Below, piece after piece: positions 12,485 through 24,526 of a DNA stretch of 64,000 nt. The position numbers and the translations under genes are program-made. Location of the stretch: NCBI RefSeq assembly GCF_000524195.1, contig NW_020170386.1:1539359-1603358 (forward strand), in the 5' to 3' direction. This DNA comes from Echinococcus granulosus. Lineage: Eukaryota; Platyhelminthes; Cestoda; Cyclophyllidea; Taeniidae. Position 1 is the stretch's first letter. Each line of letters starts with the position of its first letter. The notes under the pieces were generated by a model. The model had not been told where the DNA came from, made no database searches, and saw nothing but the letters and a program-made list of their open reading frames with translations.

Positions 12485-15288
12485 TAGCCACTGTTGTGAC
12501 TATCGATTAGAAAATTGATAATGTTATTTTGAATTCTGCAGTCAGCTTTTTGAAGAGAGGCTTTTCACCATTTCATTAGTAAGCGCAGGATTGAAACGGT
12601 CCATAATACCTAATGTTTCCATCAGTGTGATGTTTACCCATTAATAGTAAGTAGAAATTGTACTAATAGGCGATTTGCCGAATCACATCCTTAAAATAGA
12701 TTAATTTAAAAGCCAGATAATACCTAAAGGAAAGGACAGAAAAATTGCAATCGCAATTTCCAGCATGTGGCAATACCTCAAATATGAATGAATTTGTGGC
12801 CAGTAAATAATAAAACCTGTGAAAAAGCAAACAAAACTGTACAGGCAAATTTATTGATTAGGAGTTATATACAGCAATAATGGCAACAACTTCATCGCTT
12901 TCAAAGGCGTCTTTACGCTTACGCTCAAATAATGCAGAGCTAACCTCCCTTGCTGGAGAAAAAGATGTTTCGTCCACTCGCCACTGTCGCCAATTGGTTA
13001 AGGCGATAAACTTTTATTTCACAGCCACAATTCTTGCACTCACGCCCACTCATACCATCTGCTGTGAAAACCTTTTTGAGGGGTCATAAGCTGAGCTAAT
13101 CTTTTGCATCAGATTGTTGCTTTCGAATGCAAGCGGCCCGTTTGAATTATTAGTTGAAATTACTTCTAATTCCCACGAATCACTTTCTTATCTTATTACC
13201 ACGTCTCCTGCTCCCCTCATTAGAGTGGACCTGCGTAGACTACCTGCTACTAAAGAGATTACCTTAAAAATAATCATTTTTTCCATCGTTGTTTATCCCT
13301 CCGTGCGAAATTGAATGCTTGATGCGTGGGTTAGGGTTTTACGCTCACCGATCCTCGAAATTGCGTTAGTAACGCTAAGGTCTGATCAGTAGGAAGGTTA
13401 TTTCTAAACGTATTTATCTATTCTATCAAAATATAGGTCGAGATAAATGCTCCACCCAAAGATCAGTGGTCATGATGAAGATATTGGGAAACATACCTAG
13501 ACTTTAATAAACAGCAGGAGAAGTGGTGGGATAACAGTCAAAGTCCCGCTTCACTCCAATTAGGTGACTTTGGCTCTTCGATAGATCGAAGGGTTATGAA
13601 AGTGGTAGCGATGAGACACGCTTACAGCAGTGGGAAGTTGTTTCATGCACATGAAAACATGCAATAAAAGTATACTATTGAATCTCTAATCTATCTACCT
13701 GCGACCACGGCCTTCAATTTTTTAGCAGAAAAACTTGTTGTAGTCTTGGGTGTTTGCATAAATTAATCGACAGTATCACCTGGCTTGTAACACTCAGCCG
13801 TCATCTTACAGATTTAAAAACGTTCGGATTTTTTTACCGAGCTCAGTCCACGCCTCGTCAAACCCCTTGCATACGATGCGTGCCCTTTGTTTTCTGAAGG
13901 AAAAACAAAAGCGCACTGCACAAGGATGTGAAGCTCTCAGTCCCGCCTTATCCCCATTTTGCCAGCTTGATCCGGCGTCGTGCTGGCCTGGATACACGTG
14001 GACATCGCGGCTGCATGTGGCACCACTTCATTAAATAGTTCCAGATTTTTTTGGAAATGTGAATTTGAATATAAATATGTAGGATACTAGCTGAAATTGA
14101 TTTATGAATTATGAGCAGAAATCTTGCGAGGGTTTCACGACCAGTCTTTTGAAGAAGCCCGGTTTCCCGTACACTTTTAGTATTTACCACTTATCTTTAC
14201 CTCCAACAGCACTTGGCGCATGCGGCGCGGTATCACTTTTCACAAACGCAACTGCAAATCGCCATCTCGTAGCTTCCTCCGTGCACAATTTGAAAGAAGC
14301 TAATGCCAACTTGTCGCCTAATAACTATTCCACTTATACAGATTGGTCCTCAGACTCGCAACTTCTGCGTCAGTTAAATCACCTTGTAATGTTCATAACT
14401 TCCGATATATCAAATATTTGGAGCTAACCTGGTCCGAAAAACTACAATTAAACAAAAGCGAAGACCTCCACTGCCGTTAATTAGCTGATATACAATTAAA
14501 ATAAGCACACTTTTCAGCTAATCCAAATGAAACTAGATAACGATCTCCACTTTGCTTACTCCCTTTTCATTGCGATGGAAATCCCATGTAAATAACTTAA
14601 ACTCGCTATCCAGTCGGGAACTTATGATTGATCGCCCTCACAATGGAGAGAAAGCTATTGCGAAATACGTATCGAGTTACCCGGATGTTCGCGAACTTTG
14701 TCTAAACTTCAAGTCTTTTCGGCACGCAATCACGCCTTAATTAGTGTAGAGTGGACAAAAGCTGCGCTGAACTTTGGAACCAATTGATATGGAATTTAAA
14801 ATCTCCTTCCTTCTAATAACTGAATCTTCATTGCACCTCAACAGATTCGACACAGATCGCAGGAGTCAAAATTAATCAGATTAGCCTGATAACGCCCATC
14901 TCTGCTGCCAAATGATAGTCAAAAAACTACCGAAAGGATGTAAATGCCCCATTTAGGACCGGAATTTTACGTGTGCAATGCAGGTAAAGTCGGGCACAGT
15001 CCATCCAAGGCAAAATACCGCGAAGTTAATGTAACCACATTTCTAACTACTGATTTCAAGGAATTTGCATTGGGAAGTATATGATCTTCCTGATGACTTT
15101 AACGAAAAAATGTTAAAAGTCGTGAATTGGAGACGAAGTAAAGTTGTATAGTAGCAAATAATTTGTTGAGAAAGCAGCGCTAGATAAGAAGGGCTTTTCA
15201 AGAAAATAATGACAAAATTTGATGGCTTTAAATAGGAAGCGAATGAGTGCACCTAAGGCAAGTAAAATCACAAATGAGTGTGCATAGC
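12485..15288. other. Non-coding region, no gene recognised
   Basis: About 2.8 kb between the one-TM gene and the 3' end of the cytochrome b5 reductase gene, both on the minus strand. The short frames on both strands carry no family signature. It probably includes the 3' UTR of the reductase. Confidence 0.45.
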
Positions 15289-18200
15289 TTAGAATGTGAG
15301 TATATTCTCCTTGCTGTGGCCAAGGGCTGCCAGATTTGGCAGACAGGCGTTCTTGAGCATCGAAGCCGGCCCACAGAGCAAATTTACAGTGGTGTTGCTG
15401 GCTGGGTAGCAGTGTTCCTCCAGCATCTTCTGATCCACGTAACCCACATCGTAAGTCCAATCTGCAAGAAAGTGCCCATGCTACGATCGTACTTTTCTTC
15501 CAAGTTATAACTATTCACACAAAAACATCAAATCCTTTTCAAGTCAACCTTTCTTCGAGAAATTAACGAACTTTTCAGCAGTGCCTATGATCGGTTTCAT
15601 GAATACAGAAGAGGGTGTGCATAGCGACCTCAAGGGATGAACCAACTGCGCTTACATGAAGGAGGAGTGGCACCCTTGAACGGACTACTCAGATGTAAAC
15701 TGGTAAAGATAGTTGTAAGAATCAAAATTGGAATTATGCAGTGGAGTGATCACGATAAGGGCAACAAGATAATGGCAGAATGTTTTAACGCTAACTACTT
15801 AAGCAATTTCTCGCCATGCAGATAAACATGTGGTATTAATGCAAACAGGGTTGCAAGAGCAAACTCGTTTTATGCTGTGGGGGGCTCTCGGTGGCAGTAT
15901 CGATCTCGCTTTGCAAAGCGGAAACGCACACATGAGTCTTGTGGCAGTGTGCGTTTTTGACAACCAAACAAGCACTCAAAGACGAATCCATTAAGACCGA
16001 GCTCTATCACAGGTAACTACGAATAGCACTGAAATGAAGAGAAGCACTCATACAAAAACAGGAATATACACAAGCAAAATGACCCCACTACCATTACTTG
16101 TCGTGTCCTTCAACACTAGTTTTGAAGCAATGATAAAAATTACGAGTACCTGCAAAAATTTCAACTGCACTTGTTTTACTTTAGGAAAACAACCTTTTAA
16201 TCAATGTAAGTAATAAGCCTTAGACTAAATGCTATGTTGACACCATCTAGAGAACAATCAAAGGAATGGAGCGCGCCATTCCATATTTGCAAATGATTGG
16301 TGCACTTAATCAGGTAGAAACTCACGCTGTGGTGGACTTTCCACTGTGTACCAAATACGGAATTGAGCCGAGTTCTGGTCGCGGAGCTGTTCCAACTCAT
16401 CTCGCAGGAGGATATCTTTCTCAGCCTACAAAAAACGCGTCGGTAATGTGAAGTCAAACACGACAAGGCAGCCTCAATTCATAAAAAAAAACAAACGTCC
16501 CGTTGCCGAGTTCTACTTTTTCCATTTTAGAGGCAGTTTACTAGTACTAGTAACAACAACCTCAAGGTCAAAGTCCTATGACTTCTAAAACAAGTATTCT
16601 TCGAAGTAATGCGCTCTAGAAACCGCCATAAAGAGCGGATTATTTCACATCACAATTCTACCATGAAAAGCTGATAAGTGACGAATAAATTGCATAATGA
16701 AGCGCCAATCAGCATTCGATAGAGTACTGCATCAACAATACAGTACTTTACGCAGTAAAAAGTAAAGCATTATTTGCTCATGCTCCTCTAACCTCCTGCA
16801 AAGCACAAGGTAGAACACTTCCGCACGGGCAGGGAAAACTAGAAACCTGTTTACTATCTGTATAAACGGCCAAACATACAATAGGCGCTATATGCTTGAC
16901 AAAAGTGCACTCTACTCCACCACTGCCCCCAAGGCTAGAACTCGGCATCAGGACGCCACTATTAATAGTGTGGAAGTCCAGCCCAACAACTTTGCATCCC
17001 TTTGAACCATCTGTGCAAATTTTAATCATTCTATTCCTGGATTTGATTATAATTGCAAATTATAAATTTGCAGTGATAGCCGGAGCAAATTAGACACCTA
17101 CTTGGTTAGCGAAAATCATGGCAATTTTCGTCCTGTCGGAAGAAGAATTGAGAATATACTTAAGTAGCTGATACATTGGAGTGAGCCCAGTGCCACCACA
17201 AATCATGTTTATGTTGGTTGCCGACAGTTTTCGCGCACTCCCGCCTTTGACCTCAAACAAGCCTGAATTAGAAACAGAGGAGTGGAATAAAAACAACGAC
17301 AAATTATCTGAAATTTAATGTAGGAATCTTACCATCACCACAATAATGAATAAGCCCAAAAGGACCGCTGACTTCCATGGCATCTCCAACATCCAGCGTT
17401 TCGAGATATTGAGTCATTTTACCACCAGCAGGGAAATTAGGATTCACATTTTTTCGATACGCCTTGAAAGGTTAAAGGCATTGTAATTCTTCTGCGTTAA
17501 AACGCAAATTAAAGCCCTCTAGACGATACTACAACCAAAGAAGTTCTTTTCCACAGGCAGCTCTCTGAGTTCAGTAGGATGAGAGATAACATGCTTTAAG
17601 CGAATCTAAACGCTCCAAATATTAATTGTAAGGGTAATCTCTCACGCTGTAAGTAGTTTACTGAACGATTTATACGGGAGAATAAAAAGCACTCAAAACA
17701 TGGATAGGTGATATTTCACAAGTCCTTTCATAATCCACAGAAAAAAGTGCCTCCAGAATTATCAACGACGTCAAAATTTTGCAAACAATTAAAAAGCAAC
17801 AATAAAAGTATATGGACTTATCACTAATAGGCAAACCTTAATTAAAAATTTCACGTATCCTTTGAAGTCGTCCAAAGTAACCGGAGTGTACGGACGTCTT
17901 ACGTCCTCACCATCGATTCTTGCGTGCAATTGAACACAGTTGCCTAGCAGTTTAGGATCACAGCATCAACATGCATACCAGCAGGGACACCAAGCACATA
18001 TTCGGTTGATGGTAGACCAAAAGTATACAGTGTTGTATCATGAGTGATAACCTAACATAAAACCTGCTAATAATGACCACACCTGTTTGTCAACCAGCCG
18101 CATGGGTAATTTGATATTTTGGCCCTGGAGGAATACCTTGTCCGATTTCTTGAATACAAGTTTAACTACTAATCCCCCAGCTAATGCAATTGCAGCAATA

Positions 18201-18292
18201 CCAGCAACAACGGAAACCTAAAGAAATAGACATTGCCTTGTAAAAACTACAGGAATAATCCATAGAGCATCTTTCGAATCAAACACAGCCAT
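15289..18292 (-). CDS. CYB5R3: NADH-cytochrome b5 reductase (8 exons, 306 aa)
   Basis: FAD flavoenzyme that passes electrons from NADH to cytochrome b5, normally anchored on ER or outer mitochondrial membrane for lipid desaturation and sterol metabolism. Minus-strand exons: 18292-18251, 18217-18083, 18051-17979, 17943-17837, 17462-17333, 17262-17102, 16425-16326, 15461-15289. They join in frame to 306 aa (human CYB5R3 has 301). The N-terminus has a hydrophobic anchor ([20 protein letters not shown]). Visible motifs are the FAD-binding [22 protein letters not shown], the NADH-site [25 protein letters not shown], and a terminal aromatic residue. The first three introns are only 33, 31 and 35 bp; the later ones are 374, 70, 676 and 864 bp. 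The start is fixed by the ATG of the 42-bp first exon. The paralogue within the CYB5R family is uncertain. Confidence 0.93.
15462..16325 (-). other. Last intron of the cytochrome b5 reductase gene (864 bp)
   Basis: GT-AG intron between the exon ending WYTVESPPQ and the last exon, which encodes [10 protein letters not shown] to the C-terminus. It is the longest intron of the gene. No nested gene was recognised. Confidence 0.8.
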
Positions 18293-19014
18293 TCCCTGCA
18301 GCGGAAAGCAGACAGTGATAATCGAACTGGCCACAAAGTAGCACTTATCAAATTGGCACATTAAAACAAATTTGGGTTAAGTAAATGATTGTTCAAAGCA
18401 CACGCCTTATAATCAATAGTAGAAAAGTTTCTTAAAGAACAAAAGTCATTCATAGGGAATCATATTTCACACATGTAGAGTCAACGCTTGGCTGCAATGG
18501 AACACAACAAAAAAGTAGTGAACTTCAGAGGCCTTCAACTAACTAAAACGTCCTCGCATCTTGCAGACCACTTCTGTGCCGAATCGCATCCTGGAGAAAG
18601 ACCGCTAGCAGGGCGCCACGACCCGACCGGAACCCAAATCAAGGCAGGTCAGGCCGGCCGGGTCACGCCAGAAAGCATGTTAATGAAACAGCAATCAGAC
18701 CAAGAGCTGTACGTAGAGAAGAGACGGAATGCACCCCCCCCCCCCCCCCACGGTTCCAACCAAGGCCCTCCATCACGGGCGCCTCCAATGAAACTAGCAC
18801 CCACTCAACGGAAGGTGCACGCGCAATCCCCGACCGTTCGAGACCACCTCCACGACCGAAGCTGCAGTGGCGACGCAAGCCAGACCACAACTGAGTGCGC
18901 AGCTCCATGCAACGCCTGCACCCGGGGCATTGACTACATTAAAACACCATGAGTTACCAGTAAAAAAGAGGAAAACGAACTCCACGCTTTTAACACAATT
19001 AGCAGTAATAAATG
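18293..19014. other. GC-rich spacer between SNRPG and the CYB5R gene
   Basis: Contains a markedly GC-rich segment (about 18580-18930) with a run of Cs near 18731-18749, unlike the AT-rich surroundings. A 154-codon frame on the plus strand and an 81-codon frame on the minus strand cross it, but both are low in conserved character and look like products of the base composition. It should include the promoter of the reductase gene and the 3' UTR of SNRPG. Confidence 0.45.
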
Positions 19015-19578
19015 CTAAAAACGTTCCAGAACCTCGACGATATTCACACTGTTGCCCCGAACCACGACAGTATCAATGTTAATCTGTTGTCCAGACTTTG
19101 ATATCTCTTGGCAATCATCAAGAACCATGTTCATAAAGGGATCAAAGCCCCGTAAGACGCCAACAACTTCGCGATTTCCATTTAACTTTACTATTTAAAA
19201 AAAGCGAAACAACAATTAGTATAAAACAATGGTATCTAAATAAAGAAGCAAAAATAACAGGCAGTGAAAGGACGTCATCAAGCATAAATGCAAAGGAACT
19301 GCAAGGACATCAATAAACTAGTACTAAATCAGACGCAATAACAATGGCATTGGCATAATGACTTAGCGGCTGTCAACACAATCACAGAGTGCATAGGCGT
19401 TCCGCCAAAAATAGCAACGAAAAGTGAGCGAGTAGAGGCATCAGAAATTAAGTAAAAAATAGGGACCAGCGACATCAACAACTTACATCGAACGCGCTTA
19501 TCTAGGTACCTACAAGAATAAAATTACTTTAAAACCGACACCATACTTTTTTAAATCCGGCTGATGTGCAGGGCTCAT
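19015..19578 (-). CDS. SNRPG: Small nuclear ribonucleoprotein G, Sm core protein (3 exons, 76 aa)
   Basis: Subunit of the heptameric Sm ring that binds the U-rich Sm site of spliceosomal snRNAs. Minus-strand exons 19578-19547, 19509-19487 and 19190-19015 join in frame to 76 aa, exactly the human SNRPG length. The N-terminus [17 protein letters not shown] matches the family. Sm1 is visible as [17 protein letters not shown], and Sm2 as [16 protein letters not shown]. The first intron is 37 bp and the second 296 bp. The middle exon is only 23 bp. The start is fixed by the MS-AHPPELKK-type N-terminus. Identification is firm. Confidence 0.95.
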
Positions 19579-21350
19579 CAGAGAGGCACGACCCCAAAAA
19601 CGCGCAACTGGGAAGTCCAGTAAAACACTTCTCACTCCTAAAAAACATTCTATACTTTGCGCTTGACAAATTATTGATGCATGCAATTAACAGGTGCTAA
19701 AAGCAAATGAAGTCAATGTCTGCATTTAAATAATATTTTTTTTAAATTGAACATAACAGAAATGCACTGAATGCCTTGATAATAAATGGTCCAAAATATC
19801 CTTCAACAATTGAAACATTTGACTTTTTACATCTCTGACATTAAATAAATCTCGCCTAATTTTATTTTTTTTCCATCCATCGTGTTTGAAATCAAGACGG
19901 GCTTCTAATGCAATATGATGCTAACTCATATTTCTTTGTTGAGGTGGGGCCATTTTATACCCTTTTGTACTCCAAACAGTATACCTTTTTTTAAATCATA
20001 TCAGTAACCTGGATACCCTTCGTTTGCAGAAAAAATAAACTCTGCATGTGTATTATGGTCTCTCTCATCCGTAAGGAGGTATCGTAGCACTACGTTGGTG
20101 GCAGCAGAGTGCAAATGATTTTAAGAGATTTGTGATAAACCTTGTCGAGGTGAAAGAATTGCACATACCATAGGCCGGGTAAGTCGGAGACGACCCTTAA
20201 TAGCTTGGCAGAAAATGACGCCTACTTTTAGCAACTATTCCAGTTTCGTTGTCTTCAGGAAAGCTATTAATAACAGAAGCGACGCCAGCTACATGCCACC
20301 TGAGACCGCTCCTTTACTGAGGTGTCTACAGTACCTGTATGTTAGGACCGATTATGTGGAAACGCTATACGTTCTCCACCACTCTACTGGTTAGATAGAA
20401 CCCAGATAGATTTTGCTAGGCTCTTCTGAAACTAAACAACGTGGCAAAATAAAAAAACGGACCTTTACCCTCATGCAACTACATTCGATCCTGTCATTTG
20501 TTAGTAAAATTTGTTTTTATGTTAGTGTTCCTGCAACTGCCTATGGACACGAGTGTTGGCCAGCACATTTCCTCGTCTCCAAGTCCACTTCCTGTATATG
20601 TTGAAGCTCCAGACTCTATACGATTACCTTGAGAGATCTGTCAGGTATCTCTCTAGTTTCATGGATGTTCAATGACTAACACGATTGGCTCGTATGTGCT
20701 CCCTTACAGCACCACTCCGGTTGTGACAGCTGATGCGAAAGGTAAACCAAAATGAGCACCGAGGATGATGCTTAAAATATGAGAGTGTTTATACAATATA
20801 TGGCTTGTTTACTCCTCGATTTTGGCAACGGGTCAACTTTGGGTCAGCCTAATACACTTAAAATGCGTGTTCTTTCCTCCAGGCTACGCCATTGTCCCCC
20901 ATCCCTTCCGTGTATCGAATGTGTACATTCTGACTATTGTGACTTAGTTTTTAGGTAAGCCACGGGGTGCCACATTAATTGATGTTCTGGCCCAAAAAGG
21001 ATCTCCTCCTAATCAATTTAGCAAAAAATTCTAAAAAATACGCTTTAGAGTTTGTTTTACGGAACAATTCGCCTTATGCATCATTAGTGAAAAATGTGCA
21101 TCCGGTTTCTGTTGCTGTGATATTTTCAATTCATGTTTAATGATCATACTACTGCCAAATGTATTCTTAATAAAAATTTCCGAGACAGTTGTTAATGCCT
21201 AACAGCTAGTAAACCACTACATTTCCTTTTGTGTAGGTTTTTGTTGTCGCTGTCATCCGACTGGTGTCACAAAGTCAACCCTCCAATTATTGGTGCGCTT
21301 TTAGCGCCTTGCTTAAGAAAGTTGCGGGATTGACGTAGCACTTTGGGAGT
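19579..21350. other. Intergenic region between SNRPG and SPCS3
   Basis: Divergent intergenic region (SNRPG on minus, SPCS3 on plus), so it should hold both promoters. There are no recognisable exons. A short stretch at about 20080-20120 (TACGTTGGTGGCAGCAGAG) recalls the primer-binding-site region of LTR elements, but no LTRs or pol-like coding were found. Confidence 0.4.
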
Positions 21351-21927
21351 ATGCATTCCATTTTTGCCCGCATCAGTGCTTTATCTGCACTCTTGGGATC
21401 CACCTTGTTTGCGTTAATGTTTGCTACATTTTTGTCTACTGCTTTTCTCGATGAAACTATCCCTGTTGATTTGGGAGTTGGTAACGTCGTCGTGCAGGTT
21501 GCGGAGGATTTCACAGTTTCTAATCCTACAAGAAATGATCTGGGTAGACTTCGTATCGACATCAAGGTACCGTTGTCATTTCTTGCATTTCTTTTCCCAG
21601 GCCAATGTAGAACCTCTTTTTAACTGGAACGTGAAACAACTATTCATATTCTTGGCTGCCGAATACAAGACACCAAGTAATTCAGTTAATCAAGTTGCTC
21701 TTTGGGATAAGATTATTCGCCGTGGTGAAAGCTATGATATCGAGTATAAGAGCATGAAGGGGAAGTACCCATTCTGGGACGATGGCTCCGGACTCCGCAA
21801 TAATGAAAATATTACTCTGAAGTTTTACTGGAACATAATTCCCAACGCTGGTATGATGCCTCTCAAATCAAGTGGAAGTCAGGTCGTCTTTTCCTTCCCT
21901 CCTACGTACTATGAAACAGTGCAGTAA
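21351..21927 (+). CDS. SPCS3: Signal peptidase complex subunit 3 (2 exons, 180 aa)
   Basis: Accessory, essential subunit (SPC22/23) of the ER signal peptidase complex that removes signal peptides from secretory proteins. Exons 21351-21566 and 21601-21927, with a 34-bp GT-AG intron at phase 0, give 180 aa, the same as human SPCS3. Residues about 11-32 form the single N-terminal membrane segment (FARISALSALLGSTLFALMF), followed by the lumenal domain. Conserved blocks include FNWNVKQLFIFLAAEY, NQVALWDKI, and WNIIPNAGMMPL. NIT in ENITLKF is a candidate N-glycosylation site at the position used in the family. The gene converges on RFC3, with 234 bp between the stop codons. Identification is firm. 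Confidence 0.96.
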
Positions 21928-22072
21928 CCCACCACCCTCTCTGGAACCGAACTCACTCGTGTACGCCTTCGAATATCGAATATATCTAGAAGGCTTGGCC
22001 TATTCGCCTTTTTCCAAACAAATGCTAGCTTCCTACATAGGTAGGAACAACTGCAGACTGTTTTGCGACCAA

Positions 22073-22087
22073 CACCCCCCCCCCCCT
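22073..22087. repeat. Poly-C tract in the SPCS3 3' region
   Basis: A run of Cs, broken only near its start, lies about 145 bp after the SPCS3 stop codon, in the convergent spacer before RFC3. Simple repeat; polymerase slippage may make its length unreliable. Confidence 0.7.
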
Positions 22088-22161
22088 CTAATTAGAAAAA
22101 GTGCTCATAGAAGTCTCAAATCCACAGTAGCATATTTGTAGAAAAACGCTAGTAAACTTGG

Positions 22162-23646
22162 TTAAATCTCACTTACACCCAGAGTGTCTTCTATAAATCG
22201 TTTGTACATTGCCATAAAACCAATTATAAAAGCTTCCAAATGAAATATGGGTTTTTGTCCAAGGTGCATGCGATGCTCGTGGGTGGCCGCCAAATTCACC
22301 AATTCGTACTTGATGGTGCTGTCACAAGATGAAAGGAGACTGTCCAACAAGCCCTACAATGCAAAGATGCTTTTAATGACCTGTTTTAGAACAAGAATTC
22401 CGGTGCTCGAAAATGCCTCTGAGGCAAGTCTTACCCGGAAAACTACGTCGGGCGGGACACAATGAGCCAGTAATTCATAAAGCCTTCCACGAATCTCCAA
22501 AACCCTGCGTTAGAGTAGAATCACGAAAGTAAAAACAGGAGCTTAATATAAACTACGGGACATAATTCTGTAGTTAGTGTAAACGCGCCCGGCTGGTCCC
22601 CAGACAGCAAAATACACGATAGAAGTAGTTCTTTATCAGGGAAAAACGTGCCTACGAGGACTTTGCTCTCCAAGAATACGGGAAGCTGTGTCAGCAACGA
22701 AATTTTGCCAGTCGGGCAATAGAAGAGTTTGCTCGCAGGAGTAAGGGTAGTGCTGAGCACGCGCAACTTCCGCCAGAAGTAAACTTCTTCTCAGATTTCG
22801 ATCTGAGGCGACTGCAATACGCTTAGCCAGGTCCGTTGGCATAATCAGTCCCTCCAGTTTTGCAACGTTGCAGAGTATGTTTACAATATTCTCCACAGTG
22901 GGAGCGGCCACGCGAATGGGGAGGCATCGAGAACGAGTTGCAGAAATGACCTACATAACATTTTTGTAATCAAATGAAAACATGCTTTGGAAAGTGATTC
23001 TGTACAAAGGATCAGTCGGCAGGTTTTCATGTATTTTTCCATGGTTCTTCGGAGGGAATGCTGGGCATCTTTACTAAGGCGATTCACCTCATGAATAACA
23101 ACCACTTTGAATTCCCGTTGGTTCGTAATATCCAGTTGCGCAGTGGACGCCATGTCTTTTATTAATTCTTGAATAACAATTCTGTCATAAATTCCAACAT
23201 CGCTGAAATAAGGGTATAGATAGTTAGGAAACGAAAACTTTGTGTGGGGATAACATCAACGAATGTACAGAGAAAAACGAGCAGCCTGTAAAGTAAGTAC
23301 CACAATTGAGACATTCACATGCCTTGGGTTGACTTCCAAATGATAGTTACTTGAAACTGTGGACAGGTTGATTTTCTTCTTTGAGGGAGTTGTGAAAGTA
23401 TGATGTTCAATTCGCAGCTTATCAACACCCCCTCCGTAAAGTTCGCGAAGTAAACAAGAAACCCGTGTTTTTTTTCCAGCACCTGGTGGACCGTAGAAGA
23501 GAAGATGCGGAAAGTCACCACTCGTTACCTATAACTGAGGTCAAATACATTGGACCTACAAGCTTCTTGAGAGTACCGGCTTCCTCAACATGATAGTCCA
23601 AACTGTCCAGCGACCTGGGCCTATATTTGTCAACCCAGAGACTCAT
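22162..23646 (-). CDS. RFC3: Replication factor C subunit 3 (6 exons, 356 aa)
   Basis: Small AAA+ subunit of the RFC clamp loader, which opens PCNA at primer-template junctions; it is also part of the alternative RFC-like complexes. Minus-strand exons 23646-23560, 23528-23323, 23202-22986, 22950-22652, 22504-22435 and 22353-22162 give 356 aa, the human RFC3 length. It starts [13 protein letters not shown]. Walker A is GPPGAGKKT (about 42-50). The Walker B region reads [10 protein letters not shown] where human has TEVDKL. The RFC-box SRC motif is TRSRC, and the C-terminus is [16 protein letters not shown]. Introns are 31, 120, 35, 147 and 81 bp. Introns 2, 3 and 4 begin with GC instead of GT; conserved residues on both sides leave no in-frame GT alternative. 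Identification is firm. Confidence 0.95.
22505..22651 (-). other. GC-AG intron 4 of RFC3
   Basis: Donor AG|GCACGT, acceptor AACGCAG. The split codon AG|G gives Arg in [16 protein letters not shown], colinear with the family without gap. The GT three bases on is out of frame. Confidence 0.82.
22951..22985 (-). other. GC-AG intron 3 of RFC3 (35 bp)
   Basis: Donor AA|GCATGT, acceptor TATGTAG. Splicing restores [13 protein letters not shown], matching the family sequence before the SRC motif. It is both ultra-short and GC-AG. Confidence 0.85.
23203..23322 (-). other. GC-AG intron 2 of RFC3
   Basis: Donor AG|GCATGT and acceptor TTTCAG. The joined codon AG|C gives Ser in the conserved stretch LEVNPSDVG. 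The nearby GT at 23317 would break the frame. Confidence 0.85.
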
Positions 23647-24526
23647 CGCAGCCGCAAAGTTAGCACAAAATTTGAAGACCGCACCACGTGCAATCTAATC
23701 AAGAAACGGTGGAAGGGCAATTAAAATGAATAAAACATATAAGAAATGTCAAAATTAGTTAACATTTTCAATATCAAGGTAATAAGGCAATTAATGGCAT
23801 TAAAAGATCAACCGAGTTAGACTCTAATGGTTTAATTCGCCTCAAAATTGTGCGCACTTAAGTAATGCCGCCAAATGTCCTCAATTGTCGTTTATTATGG
23901 CATGTATTCTAGGAGTACTTACGGATCAGCAATGGATGCTTGAAGCATGACCGGCCTTAAATTCAAATTGTTTTACGACACCAGGAATCACACCAAGGAG
24001 CCAAGTGTGAAACCTTAAAGATAATATTAGAATTCCAAAATACATGCTACTCTTTCCAAGGGTGGGCTTGTTTATATTATCCATTTTTGAGCCGCAGGAC
24101 GCGGAATATGTCGCCTCTTTGGATCGGCATCTTTCGAATGCTGCTGGTTCGGTCTTGTCTCGTTTCTTTAGCATTTGTTATGAATGTAGCTCATTCTGTT
24201 TAGCCCAATTATACCTTGAAATCGCAACAACCCCATTCTAACACATACTCCTGTGTATTATTGATAATAACCTGTTTGTTAGCACTGGAACGGCTTCCCT
24301 TCCTGACTCACAAAAAATAATTCATTTTACGTTAAATACCATCTTTCTATGTTAGTTTACATTTATGTGTGCTCAGACTTACGCATTAAATATTTTGTCC
24401 CTTGTAATTGCCCGTTTCCCATTGATGGGATCGTATTGTATGTTTACTACTTCTTCCGGAATTGCTTACCCGAATATTTTTGATGACGTGCGGATTCTTT
24501 TCATGATAGCCACAGCGGCATAAATC
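23647..24526. promoter_or_regulatory. Divergent spacer between RFC3 and the PCGF gene
   Basis: About 880 bp separate two genes read in opposite directions, so promoters of both should lie here. No motif was identified with confidence. Two opposed short frames at 23926-24241 lack family features. Confidence 0.4.

Noticed and set aside
18488..18952. 154-codon plus-strand frame MAAMEHNKKVV...
   Set aside because: It runs through a GC-rich, poly-C segment where stops are rare by composition. It has no family motif and is mirrored by open frames on the other strand. Kept only as a compositional anomaly.
20075..20125. TACGTTGGTGGCAGCAGAG, resembling an LTR-element primer-binding region
   Set aside because: No flanking long terminal repeats, polypurine tract or reverse-transcriptase coding found nearby.
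23317..23322. GT donor GTGAAT just inside RFC3 intron 2 as alternative to the GC donor
   Set aside because: It would shift the frame at the acceptor and destroy the conserved NPSD sequence.
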